Origin: JdFR-22 sp046537735
Lineage (GTDB): Archaea; Halobacteriota; Archaeoglobi; Archaeoglobales; Archaeoglobaceae
Direction of reading: 5' to 3'
NCBI GenBank assembly: GCA_046537735.1
Contig: JBKHKH010000055.1
Span: 1-11,867 of the forward strand
Length of the DNA stretch: 11,867 bases
Notes under the pieces: model-generated
The model's input: only the letters and a program-made list of their open reading frames with translations
What the model was told of the DNA's origin: nothing
Database searches by the model: none
Part shown: piece after piece, positions 1 to 6,568 of the stretch
How positions within the stretch are numbered: position 1 is the stretch's first letter
Layout of the letters: every line of letters starts with the position of its first letter
Made by a program: the position numbers and the translations under genes

Positions 1-1
1 G

Positions 2-358
2 CTGGAGAATGGCAACATCCTGGTTACCGATAGCTTGAACCACCGGGTCGTTGAGATGACCCCAGGTGGAGATGCGGTCTGGAGTGTCTCGCCCGGAGCA
101 GTGCCTTACGAGGCTGACCGCCTTCCCCAGGGTGAGTATCCCGATGGGTTGAATGGACAAGACTTCACCCAAGACCCTGTAGACGAGCCGACCCCAAGAA
201 CAGCTCAAATACATATTCCTCTGATCACTATGGTCTTTTCTGCCATTAAGGGAACCCTCCTGCTCCCCTACTGGGTGAACCAGTGGCACTTCATGGGGTT
301 CATCCTCACATTGATAATAGCCGCCGCTGGCATTGCTTACGATAGGCGCCGCAGGTGA
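2..358 (+). CDS. Arylsulfotransferase (ASST)-like beta-propeller protein, C-terminal fragment
   Basis: The reading frame is open from base 2, so the 5' end lies outside the window; an in-frame TTG at 35 is not a credible start because coding sequence continues upstream. The visible 118 residues open with LENGNILVTDSLNHRVVEM, a propeller blade of the kind found in ASST and NHL proteins, followed by TPGGDAVWS and a YEADRLP segment typical of archaeal and bacterial ASST-like proteins. The C-terminus has one hydrophobic helix (about FMGFILTLIIAAAGIAY) ending in DRRRR, which suggests a membrane anchor with a cytoplasmic basic tail and the propeller outside. True ASSTs move sulfate between phenolic compounds. 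The catalytic part is not visible and many archaeal members are uncharacterised, so activity is not established. A PAPS-type sulfotransferase lies 600 bases away on the other strand. Confidence 0.75.
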   Translation: MENGNILVTDSLNHRVVEMTPGGDAVWSVSPGAVPYEADRLPQGEYPDGLNGQDFTQDPVDEPTPRTAQIHIPLITMVFSAIKGTLLLPYWVNQWHFMGFILTLIIAAAGIAYDRRRR

Positions 359-411
359 ACTGACTCTGATGGTGACCGCATCCAATCACCAGGATTTAAG
401 GAAAAAATGTG

Positions 412-432
412 ATTGATTTGTTTATTTTTATT
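412..432 (+). terminator. T-rich terminator of the ASST-like gene
   Basis: A T-rich run (TTTGTTTATTTTTATTCC) follows the TGA at 358 by about 55 bases without a strong hairpin, as expected for archaeal termination. It overlaps the last codon of the convergent gene on the other strand. Confidence 0.5.
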
Positions 433-901
433 CCATTCCAGTAGGTTGTTGTGGCTGTTCCAGGTCGATGGGTTGCTGGAAGAGATATCTTCCGTCCTTT
501 GAGATATACATTTCTTGTTCCTGGTCGATGGGCTCGAGTTCACCTGTCTGTGATGGGACGATCCCGGTTACTGCTATGGTCACTTTATAGAGTGAGCTGA
601 ACTGTGAAGATGACACGTCTTTTACGGAGGCGTCAATGGAGAGATCCTCCTCTGAGATGTTCTCGCTCTGCTGTGCCAAAAGTGCTAGCTGCTGTTCCTG
701 TTGCTGAACCTGCTGGTCCATCATCGCCTGGACATTCTGCCTGATCTCCTCTTCTGAAACTGTAGCTCCAGATGGATCCGGTCCAGATGATCCCATCAGG
801 ACTCCACCAAGTGCGGCTCCTGCACCGAAGGCAATCACTGCAACCACCACGAAACCGGCTATGAGGCCATAGAATTGCCGTTTCTCTAATTTGTCGAACA
901 T
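428..901 (-). CDS. Membrane-anchored protein resembling the N-terminal part of archaeal DsbA-like proteins
   Basis: A 157-residue protein. Residues 1-8 are charged, 12-36 form one transmembrane anchor (GLIAGFVVVAVIAFGAGAAL), 49-80 are a glutamine-rich, probably helical stalk, and 86-148 are beta-rich and presumably extracytoplasmic. The sequence SLYKVTIAVTG followed by MYISKDGRYLFQQPIDL recalls the accessory domain that precedes the thioredoxin fold in many archaeal DsbA/DsbC-like proteins (a GLYKV strand, then YVSKDGKYLF). No CxxC motif is present; the protein has no cysteine at all, so it is not itself an oxidoreductase. It may be a lone accessory domain, a partner of a separate thioredoxin, or a truncated relative. 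The ATG at 901 is chosen because a TATA-like box sits 25 bases before it. The domain assignment is pattern recognition, not a search result. Confidence 0.72.
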   Translation of the reverse strand: MFDKLEKRQFYGLIAGFVVVAVIAFGAGAALGGVLMGSSGPDPSGATVSEEEIRQNVQAMMDQQVQQQEQQLALLAQQSENISEEDLSIDASVKDVSSSQFSSLYKVTIAVTGIVPSQTGELEPIDQEQEMYISKDGRYLFQQPIDLEQPQQPTGME

Positions 902-922
902 TCTCGTACTTTAGAGCAAGGG

Positions 923-931
923 TTAAATAAA
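923..931 (-). promoter_or_regulatory. TATA-like box for the DsbA-like membrane protein
   Basis: On the minus strand the box reads TTTATTTAA, centred about 26 bases upstream of the ATG at 901. Archaeal transcription starts about 25 bases after the box, so the mRNA would start at or next to the ATG (leaderless). No Shine-Dalgarno sequence precedes the ATG, which fits. Confidence 0.5.
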
Positions 932-960
932 TTTTTGCGTTATACAGGAATTTAAGGGGT

Positions 961-1713
961 TTATTGAAAGCGGTATCCGTGTAACTTGATCTCTTTCCTG
1001 TAGACCTGGGAGATCTTATCCACATATTCTCCATATCCATTGGAGAAGAAGTCCTGATAGTTCTCGGTCTTTATCGTGTCGGAACGGTGCCTGGGTAATT
1101 CACCTGTAGGGATACCCAATCTCTCCAGCACCTCCCACAGATCATCCTCTAAGTTCTCATAATAACCTATGTAGTCCATCATAACGTTACCGGAAAAATC
1201 TGAGTACAGTGAGTAGTTCATGGGCCATTGCCAGTAAACCGAATCGCTCATAAAGTCATCAAAATCGATTTTTTGGTCGAGCTCCACGCATTTATGGCCG
1301 TAGTGGGATAACACCTTATCCCAGGGACTCCTCTCAAAACAGAACTTGAAGTAGTTATCCCAGATCTCCCTGCCAACTCTGGACCTCACGATCACAGCTG
1401 GCAAGTGCTGATGATACTGCACTCCTTCCCTCAATTGCACCAGACGTTTAAGGGTGCAAAATCTGCCATTGCCATTTTGACCATTCCTGAGATTATTTAT
1501 TAAGTCCATCAGATCGTTTTTTCCGTAGTTGAGGTAATATCTCATGTCAGTCAGGGGATTGAAGAAGCCTGTGTAGTTCTGTCCTTCCAGGTATTCGTGA
1601 GGAGCGATCACATCGTCCTCGCCACAGAATTGAGCTAGATAACCCTCAATACTGGTTCCTGCAGTCTTTTTTGTCTTGATGAAGATGAATTTGTATTTGT
1701 GTGAAATAATCAT
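961..1713 (-). CDS. PAPS-dependent sulfotransferase, Sulfotransfer_2 type
   Basis: A 250-residue soluble protein, complete for the family. The 5'-phosphosulfate loop is at residues 10-22 (IFIKTKKTAGTSI), with the lysine and TAGTS of a Walker-A-like PAPS site. The 3'-phosphate site is at 124-138 (FCFERSPWDKVLSHY), where R128 and S136 are the usual ligands. PHEYLEGQNYTGFFNPLTD (38-56), a YIGYYENLEDD segment near 181 and a final HGYRF also match this group. Such enzymes transfer sulfate from PAPS to a hydroxyl of a sugar, lipid or protein; the acceptor cannot be read from the sequence. The loops are those of bacterial and algal glycan sulfotransferases, so acquisition by transfer is plausible. 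It ends 60 bases before the DsbA-like gene, whose own promoter lies in the gap. Likely role: sulfation of surface glycans or lipids (inference). Confidence 0.88.
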   Translation of the reverse strand: MIISHKYKFIFIKTKKTAGTSIEGYLAQFCGEDDVIAPHEYLEGQNYTGFFNPLTDMRYYLNYGKNDLMDLINNLRNGQNGNGRFCTLKRLVQLREGVQYHQHLPAVIVRSRVGREIWDNYFKFCFERSPWDKVLSHYGHKCVELDQKIDFDDFMSDSVYWQWPMNYSLYSDFSGNVMMDYIGYYENLEDDLWEVLERLGIPTGELPRHRSDTIKTENYQDFFSNGYGEYVDKISQVYRKEIKLHGYRFQ

Positions 1714-1732
1714 ACTCTCAGTAATCTACTAG

Positions 1733-1745
1733 GGATTTATGAATT
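1733..1745 (-). promoter_or_regulatory. Possible TATA-like box for the sulfotransferase
   Basis: The minus strand reads AAAATTCATAAAT, centred about 25 bases before the ATG at 1713. There is no convincing Shine-Dalgarno sequence, so a leaderless or very short-leader transcript is likely. The match to the TATA consensus is moderate. Confidence 0.33.
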
Positions 1746-1960
1746 TTCCGGACCAATCCTTCTGTACTTGTGGATCGATTTAATCAAGATGGAACCAGAT
1801 AACCGACCAAAGCCGCGAAAAGCAATAAACTCATCTGGAACTCTATGTAGGAGAGTATTTCCATCATAATGATCTCCTGATTGCCTACTCACTTTGTTAA
1901 GACGGGGTTAATCCTTCTCCCTCTCAAAATAATTCTTCAGTTAAGTTTTTAGGGTACTTC

Positions 1961-1966
1961 TTTAAA
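1961..1966 (+). promoter_or_regulatory. Possible TATA box for AMP phosphorylase
   Basis: TTTAAA with T-rich flanks. A start about 25 bases downstream (near 1989) would give a leader of about 36 bases that includes the ribosome binding site. The match is weak and alternatives exist. Confidence 0.33.
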
Positions 1967-2011
1967 GCTACCTGAAAATTGCAAGTGTAAAACGATTCAA
2001 ATCTTAAAGAT

Positions 2012-2021
2012 AGGAGGAGGT
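2012..2021 (+). promoter_or_regulatory. Strong Shine-Dalgarno of AMP phosphorylase
   Basis: AGGAGGAGGT ends 3 bases before the ATG at 2025. It is the strongest ribosome binding site in the window and fixes this start. The duplicated AGG gives two overlapping registers for pairing with the 16S tail. Confidence 0.8.
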
Positions 2022-2024
2022 CAC

Positions 2025-3545
2025 ATGAGATTTAAGGTCAAGAACATTCCTCTCCAACTCGAACATGCCTCAGCTATGTTGAGTCCGGATGACGCCGCTG
2101 AGCTGGGGCTGATCGTGGGGGATAGGGTTAAAGTAACTTATGGAAAGAAGTTCTGCATTTCGGATGTCCATATAACCACCGAAATAGTGGGTCAGGGTGA
2201 AATAGGGGTAGCCAGCACAGCCGGTCCCTGTGAGATCGAGATACCTGATGAAGCTGAGGTTGAGGTTCACCCCGTATCCAAACCCAAGTCGATAGAGTTC
2301 ATCAAGAAGAAGATGGATGGCCATAAATTAACTAAAGATGAGATCCATGCCATAGTCAGGGACATTGTATCCAATATGCTCACTGAAGTGGAGTTGACCG
2401 CCTTTGTGATGGCCGATTATCTTCAACCTGTTGACCTCGATGAGATCGAGTGGTTGACCCGGGCCATGATCGACACTGGCGAGACCTTAAACTTTGAGAG
2501 GGGGATTGTGGTGGATAAGCATAGCATTGGAGGCGTCCCCGGAAATAAGATAACTCTGCTCATTGTACCCGTCATAGCTGCTAGCGGCTTGCTTATCCCC
2601 AAGACCGCATCCAGAGCCATTACTTCTGCCAGCGGAACTGCAGACACTATGGAAGTCCTTGCTGACGTGCATCTGGGTATAGATGAGATAAAGGAGATGA
2701 CGGAGAAGGTAGGCGGGGTTATCGCCTGGGGTGGGACCACCAATATTGCTCCTGCTGATGACAAGCTGATCAGGGTGGAGAATCCCCTATCCATAGATCC
2801 CCGACCCCAGCTGCTGGCAAGTGTCATGGCCAAGAAAGGCTCCATAGGGGCCAAACACGTGGTAATCGACATCCCCATGGGAGAAGGCTCGAAGGTTGCT
2901 GACATTGACGAGGGTAGAAAGCTAGCATCAGATTTCTCTGAGCTGGGGAGGAGATTGGGGCTTGATACCTCATGCGTTATGACCTATGGCAGTCAGCCTG
3001 TTGGCAGAACAATTGGACCTGCTCTGGAAGCGAAAGAAGCTCTTGAGGTACTTGAGACCGGTAAAGGAGCCCGAAGTTTAATAGAAAAAGCTGCAGGAGT
3101 AGCTGGAGTGCTTCTGGAGATGTCGGGTAAGAGCAGAAATGGTGCTGAGGATGCTAAACAGCTCATAGAATCTGGTAAGGCGCTGGAGAAATTTAAAGAG
3201 ATCATCGAGATACAGGGAGGAGATCCAGAGGTAAAGTCGGACGATCTCCCCATTGGAGAGCATAAACACGTGATCAAGGCACCGATAGATGGAGCAGTTG
3301 CTGCAGTCAAGAACTCCCAGCTGGTGAAGGTTGCCAGGGCAGCCGGCGCCCCCAAAGATAAGGGAGCGGGGATAGTCATCCACAAAAAAGGTGGGCAGCA
3401 CGCAAAAGCTGACAGCCCCTTGTTCACCATACACGCGGATAAGGAATGGAAACTGGAGCAGGCAATTGATCTGGCTATATCTGAGCCACCAGTGGTCGTC
3501 TCCAGCATGATACTGGAGAGGTTCCCCTCTTACAGGGTAATATGA
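2025..3545 (+). CDS. deoA: AMP phosphorylase
   Basis: A 506-residue protein of the normal length for archaeal AMP phosphorylase (about 503). It catalyses phosphorolysis of AMP (and CMP/UMP) to the free base and ribose-1,5-bisphosphate, feeding ribose-1,5-bisphosphate isomerase and type III RuBisCO in archaeal nucleoside degradation. The first ~85 residues form the extra N-terminal domain that separates archaeal AMP phosphorylases from bacterial thymidine phosphorylases. The phosphate-binding core follows: KHSIGGVPGNK (165-175) and SASGTAD (201-207). The archaeal signature PGNKIT replaces the GDVTS of bacterial enzymes. The C-terminal ~90 residues (APIDGAV ... KGAGIVIHKKGGQ) are the pyrimidine phosphorylase C-terminal domain. 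All motifs look intact. Neither the isomerase nor RuBisCO lies in the window, so the rest of the pathway must be encoded elsewhere. Archaeal annotation often uses deoA for this gene. Confidence 0.95.
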   Translation: MRFKVKNIPLQLEHASAMLSPDDAAELGLIVGDRVKVTYGKKFCISDVHITTEIVGQGEIGVASTAGPCEIEIPDEAEVEVHPVSKPKSIEFIKKKMDGHKLTKDEIHAIVRDIVSNMLTEVELTAFVMADYLQPVDLDEIEWLTRAMIDTGETLNFERGIVVDKHSIGGVPGNKITLLIVPVIAASGLLIPKTASRAITSASGTADTMEVLADVHLGIDEIKEMTEKVGGVIAWGGTTNIAPADDKLIRVENPLSIDPRPQLLASVMAKKGSIGAKHVVIDIPMGEGSKVADIDEGRKLASDFSELGRRLGLDTSCVMTYGSQPVGRTIGPALEAKEALEVLETGKGARSLIEKAAGVAGVLLEMSGKSRNGAEDAKQLIESGKALEKFKEIIEIQGGDPEVKSDDLPIGEHKHVIKAPIDGAVAAVKNSQLVKVARAAGAPKDKGAGIVIHKKGGQHAKADSPLFTIHADKEWKLEQAIDLAISEPPVVVSSMILERFPSYRVI

Positions 3546-3645
3546 GGAAATGTGGAATGAGATTACCGATTTAGTCACAATCTATAAGTGAGTGTTGGTG
3601 AATAAGTTTGGTAAGGCTAAGGAATTCTAATCTAAAAGACCGAAA

Positions 3646-3652
3646 AAGGTGA
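3646..3652 (+). promoter_or_regulatory. Shine-Dalgarno of the universal stress protein gene
   Basis: AAGGTGA precedes the ATG at 3657 by 4 bases and supports that start. The 111-base gap after AMP phosphorylase holds a possible TATA element (CTATAAG, 3582-3588), so the gene may have its own promoter, but co-transcription cannot be excluded. Confidence 0.55.
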
Positions 3653-3656
3653 GTGT

Positions 3657-4508
3657 ATGCTGGATAAAGTGTTGTTCCCCACGGACTTTTCAAAGGTCTC
3701 GGAGAGCATCTTGGAATGGCTTCCCAGTCTGAAGTGTCTGGGTATCGAGGAAATGATTCTGGTGAGAGTGATCAATCTGAACAAGGTTGTGGGGGTGGCC
3801 TCGGGTTTTAATGTGGACACGTGGGTAAAGAGTGAGGAAGAAGAAGGGAGGAAAAACCTCATTGAATGGACAGACCGGTTAAAACAACAGGGGATCAATG
3901 CAGGGTTTGTGACCCCTATCCCCAGAGGGGATCCGGTGTGGGAGATAGTAAAAGCTGCAGAGGACCAAAATGCCTCTTTTATAGTAATGGGCTCAAAAGG
4001 GAAGGGAATTCTTAAGGAGACTCTTTTGGGAAGTGTTTCTGAGGGAGTGGTGAGAAGATCAAAGGTTCCGGTCATGCTGGTGAAGCCCAAGTACCTCAAA
4101 AAAGAGGATGGGTCACTTAGTTGCGAAATGAAGAGGAATCCGTTCGACAAGATACTTTTTGCCTACGATCTCTCAGAGTACTCCACAGGTATTATTGAAT
4201 ATGTGAAGCATGCAGCTCTCTCCGGCGGTAAAGACGTTGTGGTGATGAACGTTGTGGAAGATGTGGAAGACAGGGAAGAACTTCTGGATTCAGCCAGAAA
4301 GGAACTGGAATCACAGGGCATAAGGGTTAAAATGGTGGTTAAAAAAGGGAAACCGCACAAGGAGATACTCAAAACAGCTAAAGAAGAGGAGGCAAGCATA
4401 ATAATAATGAATTCGAGGGGATTGGGATTCATTGGAGCAGTACTGGGAAGCACTACAGACTCGGTCGTCAGACACTCCGAGGTCCCGGTATTCGTCTTCA
4501 AGAATTAA
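3657..4508 (+). CDS. Tandem UspA-domain universal stress protein
   Basis: A 283-residue soluble protein with two UspA folds, about 1-143 and 162-282, joined by a charged linker. Each begins with the beta-strand and Asp that bind adenine nucleotide in this family (FPTDFS with D10; FAYDLS with D171). Domain 1 has the complete ATP motif G-x2-G-x9-G-S at 112-126 (GSKGKGILKETLLGS). Domain 2 is altered: Asn252 replaces the first Gly and the loop is one residue shorter (NSRGLGFIGAVLGS, x8 instead of x9). One site may therefore bind ATP canonically while the other is weakened or changed. Tandem Usp proteins are usually stress or energy sensors that act through ATP/AMP binding. Placement downstream of AMP phosphorylase suggests, but does not prove, a link to adenylate status. 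Confidence 0.9.
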   Translation: MLDKVLFPTDFSKVSESILEWLPSLKCLGIEEMILVRVINLNKVVGVASGFNVDTWVKSEEEEGRKNLIEWTDRLKQQGINAGFVTPIPRGDPVWEIVKAAEDQNASFIVMGSKGKGILKETLLGSVSEGVVRRSKVPVMLVKPKYLKKEDGSLSCEMKRNPFDKILFAYDLSEYSTGIIEYVKHAALSGGKDVVVMNVVEDVEDREELLDSARKELESQGIRVKMVVKKGKPHKEILKTAKEEEASIIIMNSRGLGFIGAVLGSTTDSVVRHSEVPVFVFKN

Positions 4509-4511
4509 TCT

Positions 4512-4540
4512 GATTATTTTTATTGTTTTTATTATTTTTT
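4512..4540 (+). terminator. Multi-T-tract terminator after the universal stress protein
   Basis: Starting a few bases after the TAA at 4508 are three T-tracts (TTATTTTTATTGTTTTTATT, then ATTTTTT) with no stable hairpin: a typical archaeal factor-independent terminator. It ends 10 bases before the stop of the convergent CNNM-like gene. Confidence 0.75.
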
Positions 4541-4550
4541 GGATCTGACG

Positions 4551-5528
4551 TTATGCGTCGTGTTCATCTCTGATCTCCCCGAATATCTCTTCTATGAGGT
4601 CTTCTAGAGTGACCAGTCCCAGTGTCCTTCCCTCTTTTGATTGGATTATTGCTATGTGATTCCTTTTTCTCTGCATCTCTCTTAAGACGTCATCCACCTT
4701 AACTCCTGGAGAGATCTTCAGTACATCCCTCATTATCTCTTTTACGGGCGTCTTTTCCGTTTTGAGCATGGCGTCCTTCACATGAACTATCCCCACTATA
4801 TCGTCCTTATCTTTTCCGAAGACGGGAAATCTGGAGTATCCTGTCTCTATTGACTTCTTTATGAGCTTTCCCACATTGCTCTTTTCCTGCAGTCCCACTA
4901 TTCGTTCTCTGGGCACGAATACTTCCTTAACCCTGGTCTCATCGAAATCGAAAACCTCTTTCACCAGTTTTCTCTCATCGCTTTTGATGGTCCCTATCTC
5001 CACTCCCAGATCGAGCATGGTCTTGATCTCCTCTTCGGTGATTATCAGCTTCCCTCTCTTTTCTTTCCCCATCACCTTCAAAAATGCGTCGGAGATCAGG
5101 GTGAATGACTTAACCACTGGATAGAATGCCTTCCGGATAATGTAGAGGATTCTGGGTATCTGAAGGGCAAATTTCAGGTTGTCTATGCCAAAAGCTTTGG
5201 GCGTAGCCTCTCCAAAGACCACAATGAGCAATGTCATCACTGCCGCTGCTATCCCCGTCCCCAGATTTCCTAAAAGGTAAACGGCTACAGTTCCGGCAAT
5301 TATGGAAGCGGTGATGTTCACCAGATTATTGCAGATCACTACCGCACTAACCACTTCATCCGACTCCTCCAGAAGCTTCTCCAGCAAAACAGCGTTTTTA
5401 TCTCCTTTAGCTGTTCTGTCCCTCAATTTGATCCTGTCTGTGGAGACGAAAGCCATCTCGGCGGCGGCAAAAAAAGCTGACAAGAAAATTAGAACTCCTA
5501 TCACTGGAACTGCCACGAGCAAGATCAT
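4551..5528 (-). CDS. CNNM/CorC-like membrane protein (DUF21 plus CBS pair)
   Basis: A 325-residue protein. The DUF21/CNNM membrane domain spans about 1-150, with hydrophobic segments near 3-25, 60-88, 92-107 and 120-146. It contains the family motifs SAFFAAAEMAF (17-27), NNLVNI (67-72) and GEATPKA (106-112), which form the ion-binding core in archaeal and bacterial CorB/CNNM proteins. After an amphipathic linker, two CBS domains follow (about 198-255 and 262-317), ending in TLEDLIEEIFGEIRDEHD. Many bacterial homologues carry a further ~80-residue CorC_HlyC domain after this point; here the protein stops at once. CBS pairs in this family bind Mg-ATP. Likely role: Mg2+ (or other divalent cation) efflux controlled by ATP. 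The older annotation hemolysin C/TlyC is misleading. AGGTGT just before the ATG at 5528 supports the start. Confidence 0.9.
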   Translation of the reverse strand: MILLVAVPVIGVLIFLSAFFAAAEMAFVSTDRIKLRDRTAKGDKNAVLLEKLLEESDEVVSAVVICNNLVNITASIIAGTVAVYLLGNLGTGIAAAVMTLLIVVFGEATPKAFGIDNLKFALQIPRILYIIRKAFYPVVKSFTLISDAFLKVMGKEKRGKLIITEEEIKTMLDLGVEIGTIKSDERKLVKEVFDFDETRVKEVFVPRERIVGLQEKSNVGKLIKKSIETGYSRFPVFGKDKDDIVGIVHVKDAMLKTEKTPVKEIMRDVLKISPGVKVDDVLREMQRKRNHIAIIQSKEGRTLGLVTLEDLIEEIFGEIRDEHDA

Positions 5529-5542
5529 ACACCTACTTGGAG

Positions 5543-5558
5543 ATACATGTATTTTAAT
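5543..5558 (-). promoter_or_regulatory. AT-rich promoter element with palindrome before the CNNM-like gene
   Basis: On the minus strand ATTAAAAT (5551-5558) lies about 26 bases before the ATG at 5528. It overlaps a perfect 10-base palindrome, ATACATGTAT (5543-5552), which could be an operator half-buried in the promoter. Both are short and could be chance. Confidence 0.35.
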
Positions 5559-5623
5559 CTGAGGAGGGGAAGATCTTTCTGTGCAGGAAGAGTGGAGGGA
5601 TCACGGAAGTGAGGATGGCCTAG

Positions 5624-6295
5624 CTACCACTGCAAGGAGAATATTAGGATCTCTATAGAGTGAGCGATGGCCAGAGCGCTGACAGTAACAGCAATTGCTA
5701 TCACTACCCATATCTGGAGAGGCTTGAGGCTGAGCAATCTCCCGGCGATGGAGGAGGTCACCCCTCCGGAGCCCTGAAAGGGTATAAAGGCGAAGATGAA
5801 CAGGAAAAAGTAGCTGGCTTTTCGAGCTTTGGGATACCTGTCAAGTATGGACTCAGTCCTTTTTGTGGCATCATCCACCAGGTCACCGAATAGCGGCGCC
5901 CTGAAGAGAAGGTCAAAGTTCCATATTATGAAAAGAGAGGTTATGGCATCCATAGAGGCGAAAGTAAGGCCTGCAACTGAAGGTTCAATGCCGAAGGCCA
6001 CCGCAGTGGGTATAATGGATTCTTTGCCCATGGGAGGAATGAAGTAGAGCGCCATCAGCGGAAAAATTATTCTGTAGTGCTCCTCACCACTAAGGGCATG
6101 CACACCGACAAGCAATGCACCAAGAGCTATGGGAATACATAGTTTGGCAAACACAACCCAGAAACCCAGCTTTACTGCATATCTACCACTCTCGCCCCAC
6201 CTGGAGATCTTGGCGAAGAAATCCTTCTTTAGCCAGTGTTCTCCACTGCTAGTGTTACTGGTGTCACTGCTCTCTCTTCTATTCTGTTCAGTCAT
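5624..6295 (-). CDS. Small multidrug-export family membrane protein (COG2426, Sm_multidrug_ex)
   Basis: A 223-residue integral membrane protein. Residues 1-40 are polar and charged and probably cytoplasmic. Hydrophobic segments follow at about 44-66, 73-93, 98-124, 160-176 and 193-221. The pattern FIPPMGKESIIPTAVAFGI (85-103) matches the first re-entrant-type motif of the family, and IPFQGSGGVTSSIAGRLLSL (171-190) matches the PxPGxGxxxGS motif of the second half. The closest recalled relatives are euryarchaeal and haloarchaeal members. The export label comes from one early annotation; transport substrate and direction are not known, and the fold is related to the DedA/VTT group. The gene lies 95 bases upstream of the CNNM-like gene on the same strand and may be co-transcribed, although that gene has promoter-like sequence of its own. 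Confidence 0.82.
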   Translation of the reverse strand: MTEQNRRESSDTSNTSSGEHWLKKDFFAKISRWGESGRYAVKLGFWVVFAKLCIPIALGALLVGVHALSGEEHYRIIFPLMALYFIPPMGKESIIPTAVAFGIEPSVAGLTFASMDAITSLFIIWNFDLLFRAPLFGDLVDDATKRTESILDRYPKARKASYFFLFIFAFIPFQGSGGVTSSIAGRLLSLKPLQIWVVIAIAVTVSALAIAHSIEILIFSLQW

Positions 6296-6311
6296 GGTTA
6301 TCTATGGTGTT

Positions 6312-6353
6312 TCACCTCTACTCTCTGTTTGATGTTGATTGCCTAATAAATTG
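6312..6353 (-). promoter_or_regulatory. Promoter and distant Shine-Dalgarno of the COG2426 gene
   Basis: On the minus strand AATTTATTA (6345-6353) is a TATA-like box, giving a predicted start near 6323. The leader would contain GAGGTGA (6312-6318), a good Shine-Dalgarno but 16 bases from the ATG at 6295, longer than usual. No closer in-frame start codon exists between them. Confidence 0.45.
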
Positions 6354-6510
6354 TTCTCTTTACTCATCATAGGATTAAACTCACCTGATCTCTCTGCCAT
6401 AAAATTGGGAACTGGGCCAATAGTTCTTTGGCTTTACCGTAATCAACCACTTATCTGAAAAGTCAGTTGGAAACAATAATTCTGTTGGATATCTCAAACC
6501 TTTATTAACT

Positions 6511-6527
6511 AAAAAATATAAAAAAAT
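6511..6527 (-). terminator. T-tract terminator of the small membrane-protein operon
   Basis: The minus strand reads TTTTTTTATATTTTTT about 45 bases after the stop of the 73-residue gene. There is no strong stem. This is the expected archaeal termination signal for the two-gene transcript from 7402. Confidence 0.65.
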
Positions 6528-6568
6528 CTTCTATGGTTAGGACTGGTAGCCCATTAATTGTACCAGAA

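Larger units (their letters stand above)
1714..2024. other. 311-base divergent intergenic region
   Basis: This region separates the divergent sulfotransferase (-) and AMP phosphorylase (+) genes. I see no tRNA cloverleaf, no repeat and no open frame with coding character. It holds the sulfotransferase promoter at its left end. At its right end are a TTTAAA box (1961-1966) and the Shine-Dalgarno of AMP phosphorylase. The centre, about 1760-1940, has no feature I can name. Confidence 0.6.

Noticed and set aside
633..1040. Minus-strand frame spanning the gap between the sulfotransferase and DsbA-like genes
   Set aside because: It overlaps two well-supported genes in another frame, and its residues are a frame-shifted copy of theirs.
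2423..3508. Long open frames antisense to AMP phosphorylase (for example 2423-2905 and 2993-3508 on -)
   Set aside because: Ser/Leu/Pro-rich translations mirror the codons of the real gene; no motif or ribosome binding site.
3632..4501. Minus-strand frames antisense to the universal stress protein gene
   Set aside because: The plus strand encodes clear Usp domains; the antisense products are low-complexity Ser/Thr/Leu sequences.
6306..6316. GGTG-TTT-CACC mini-palindrome before the COG2426 gene
   Set aside because: Four-base arms are expected by chance, and part of it is simply the Shine-Dalgarno sequence.
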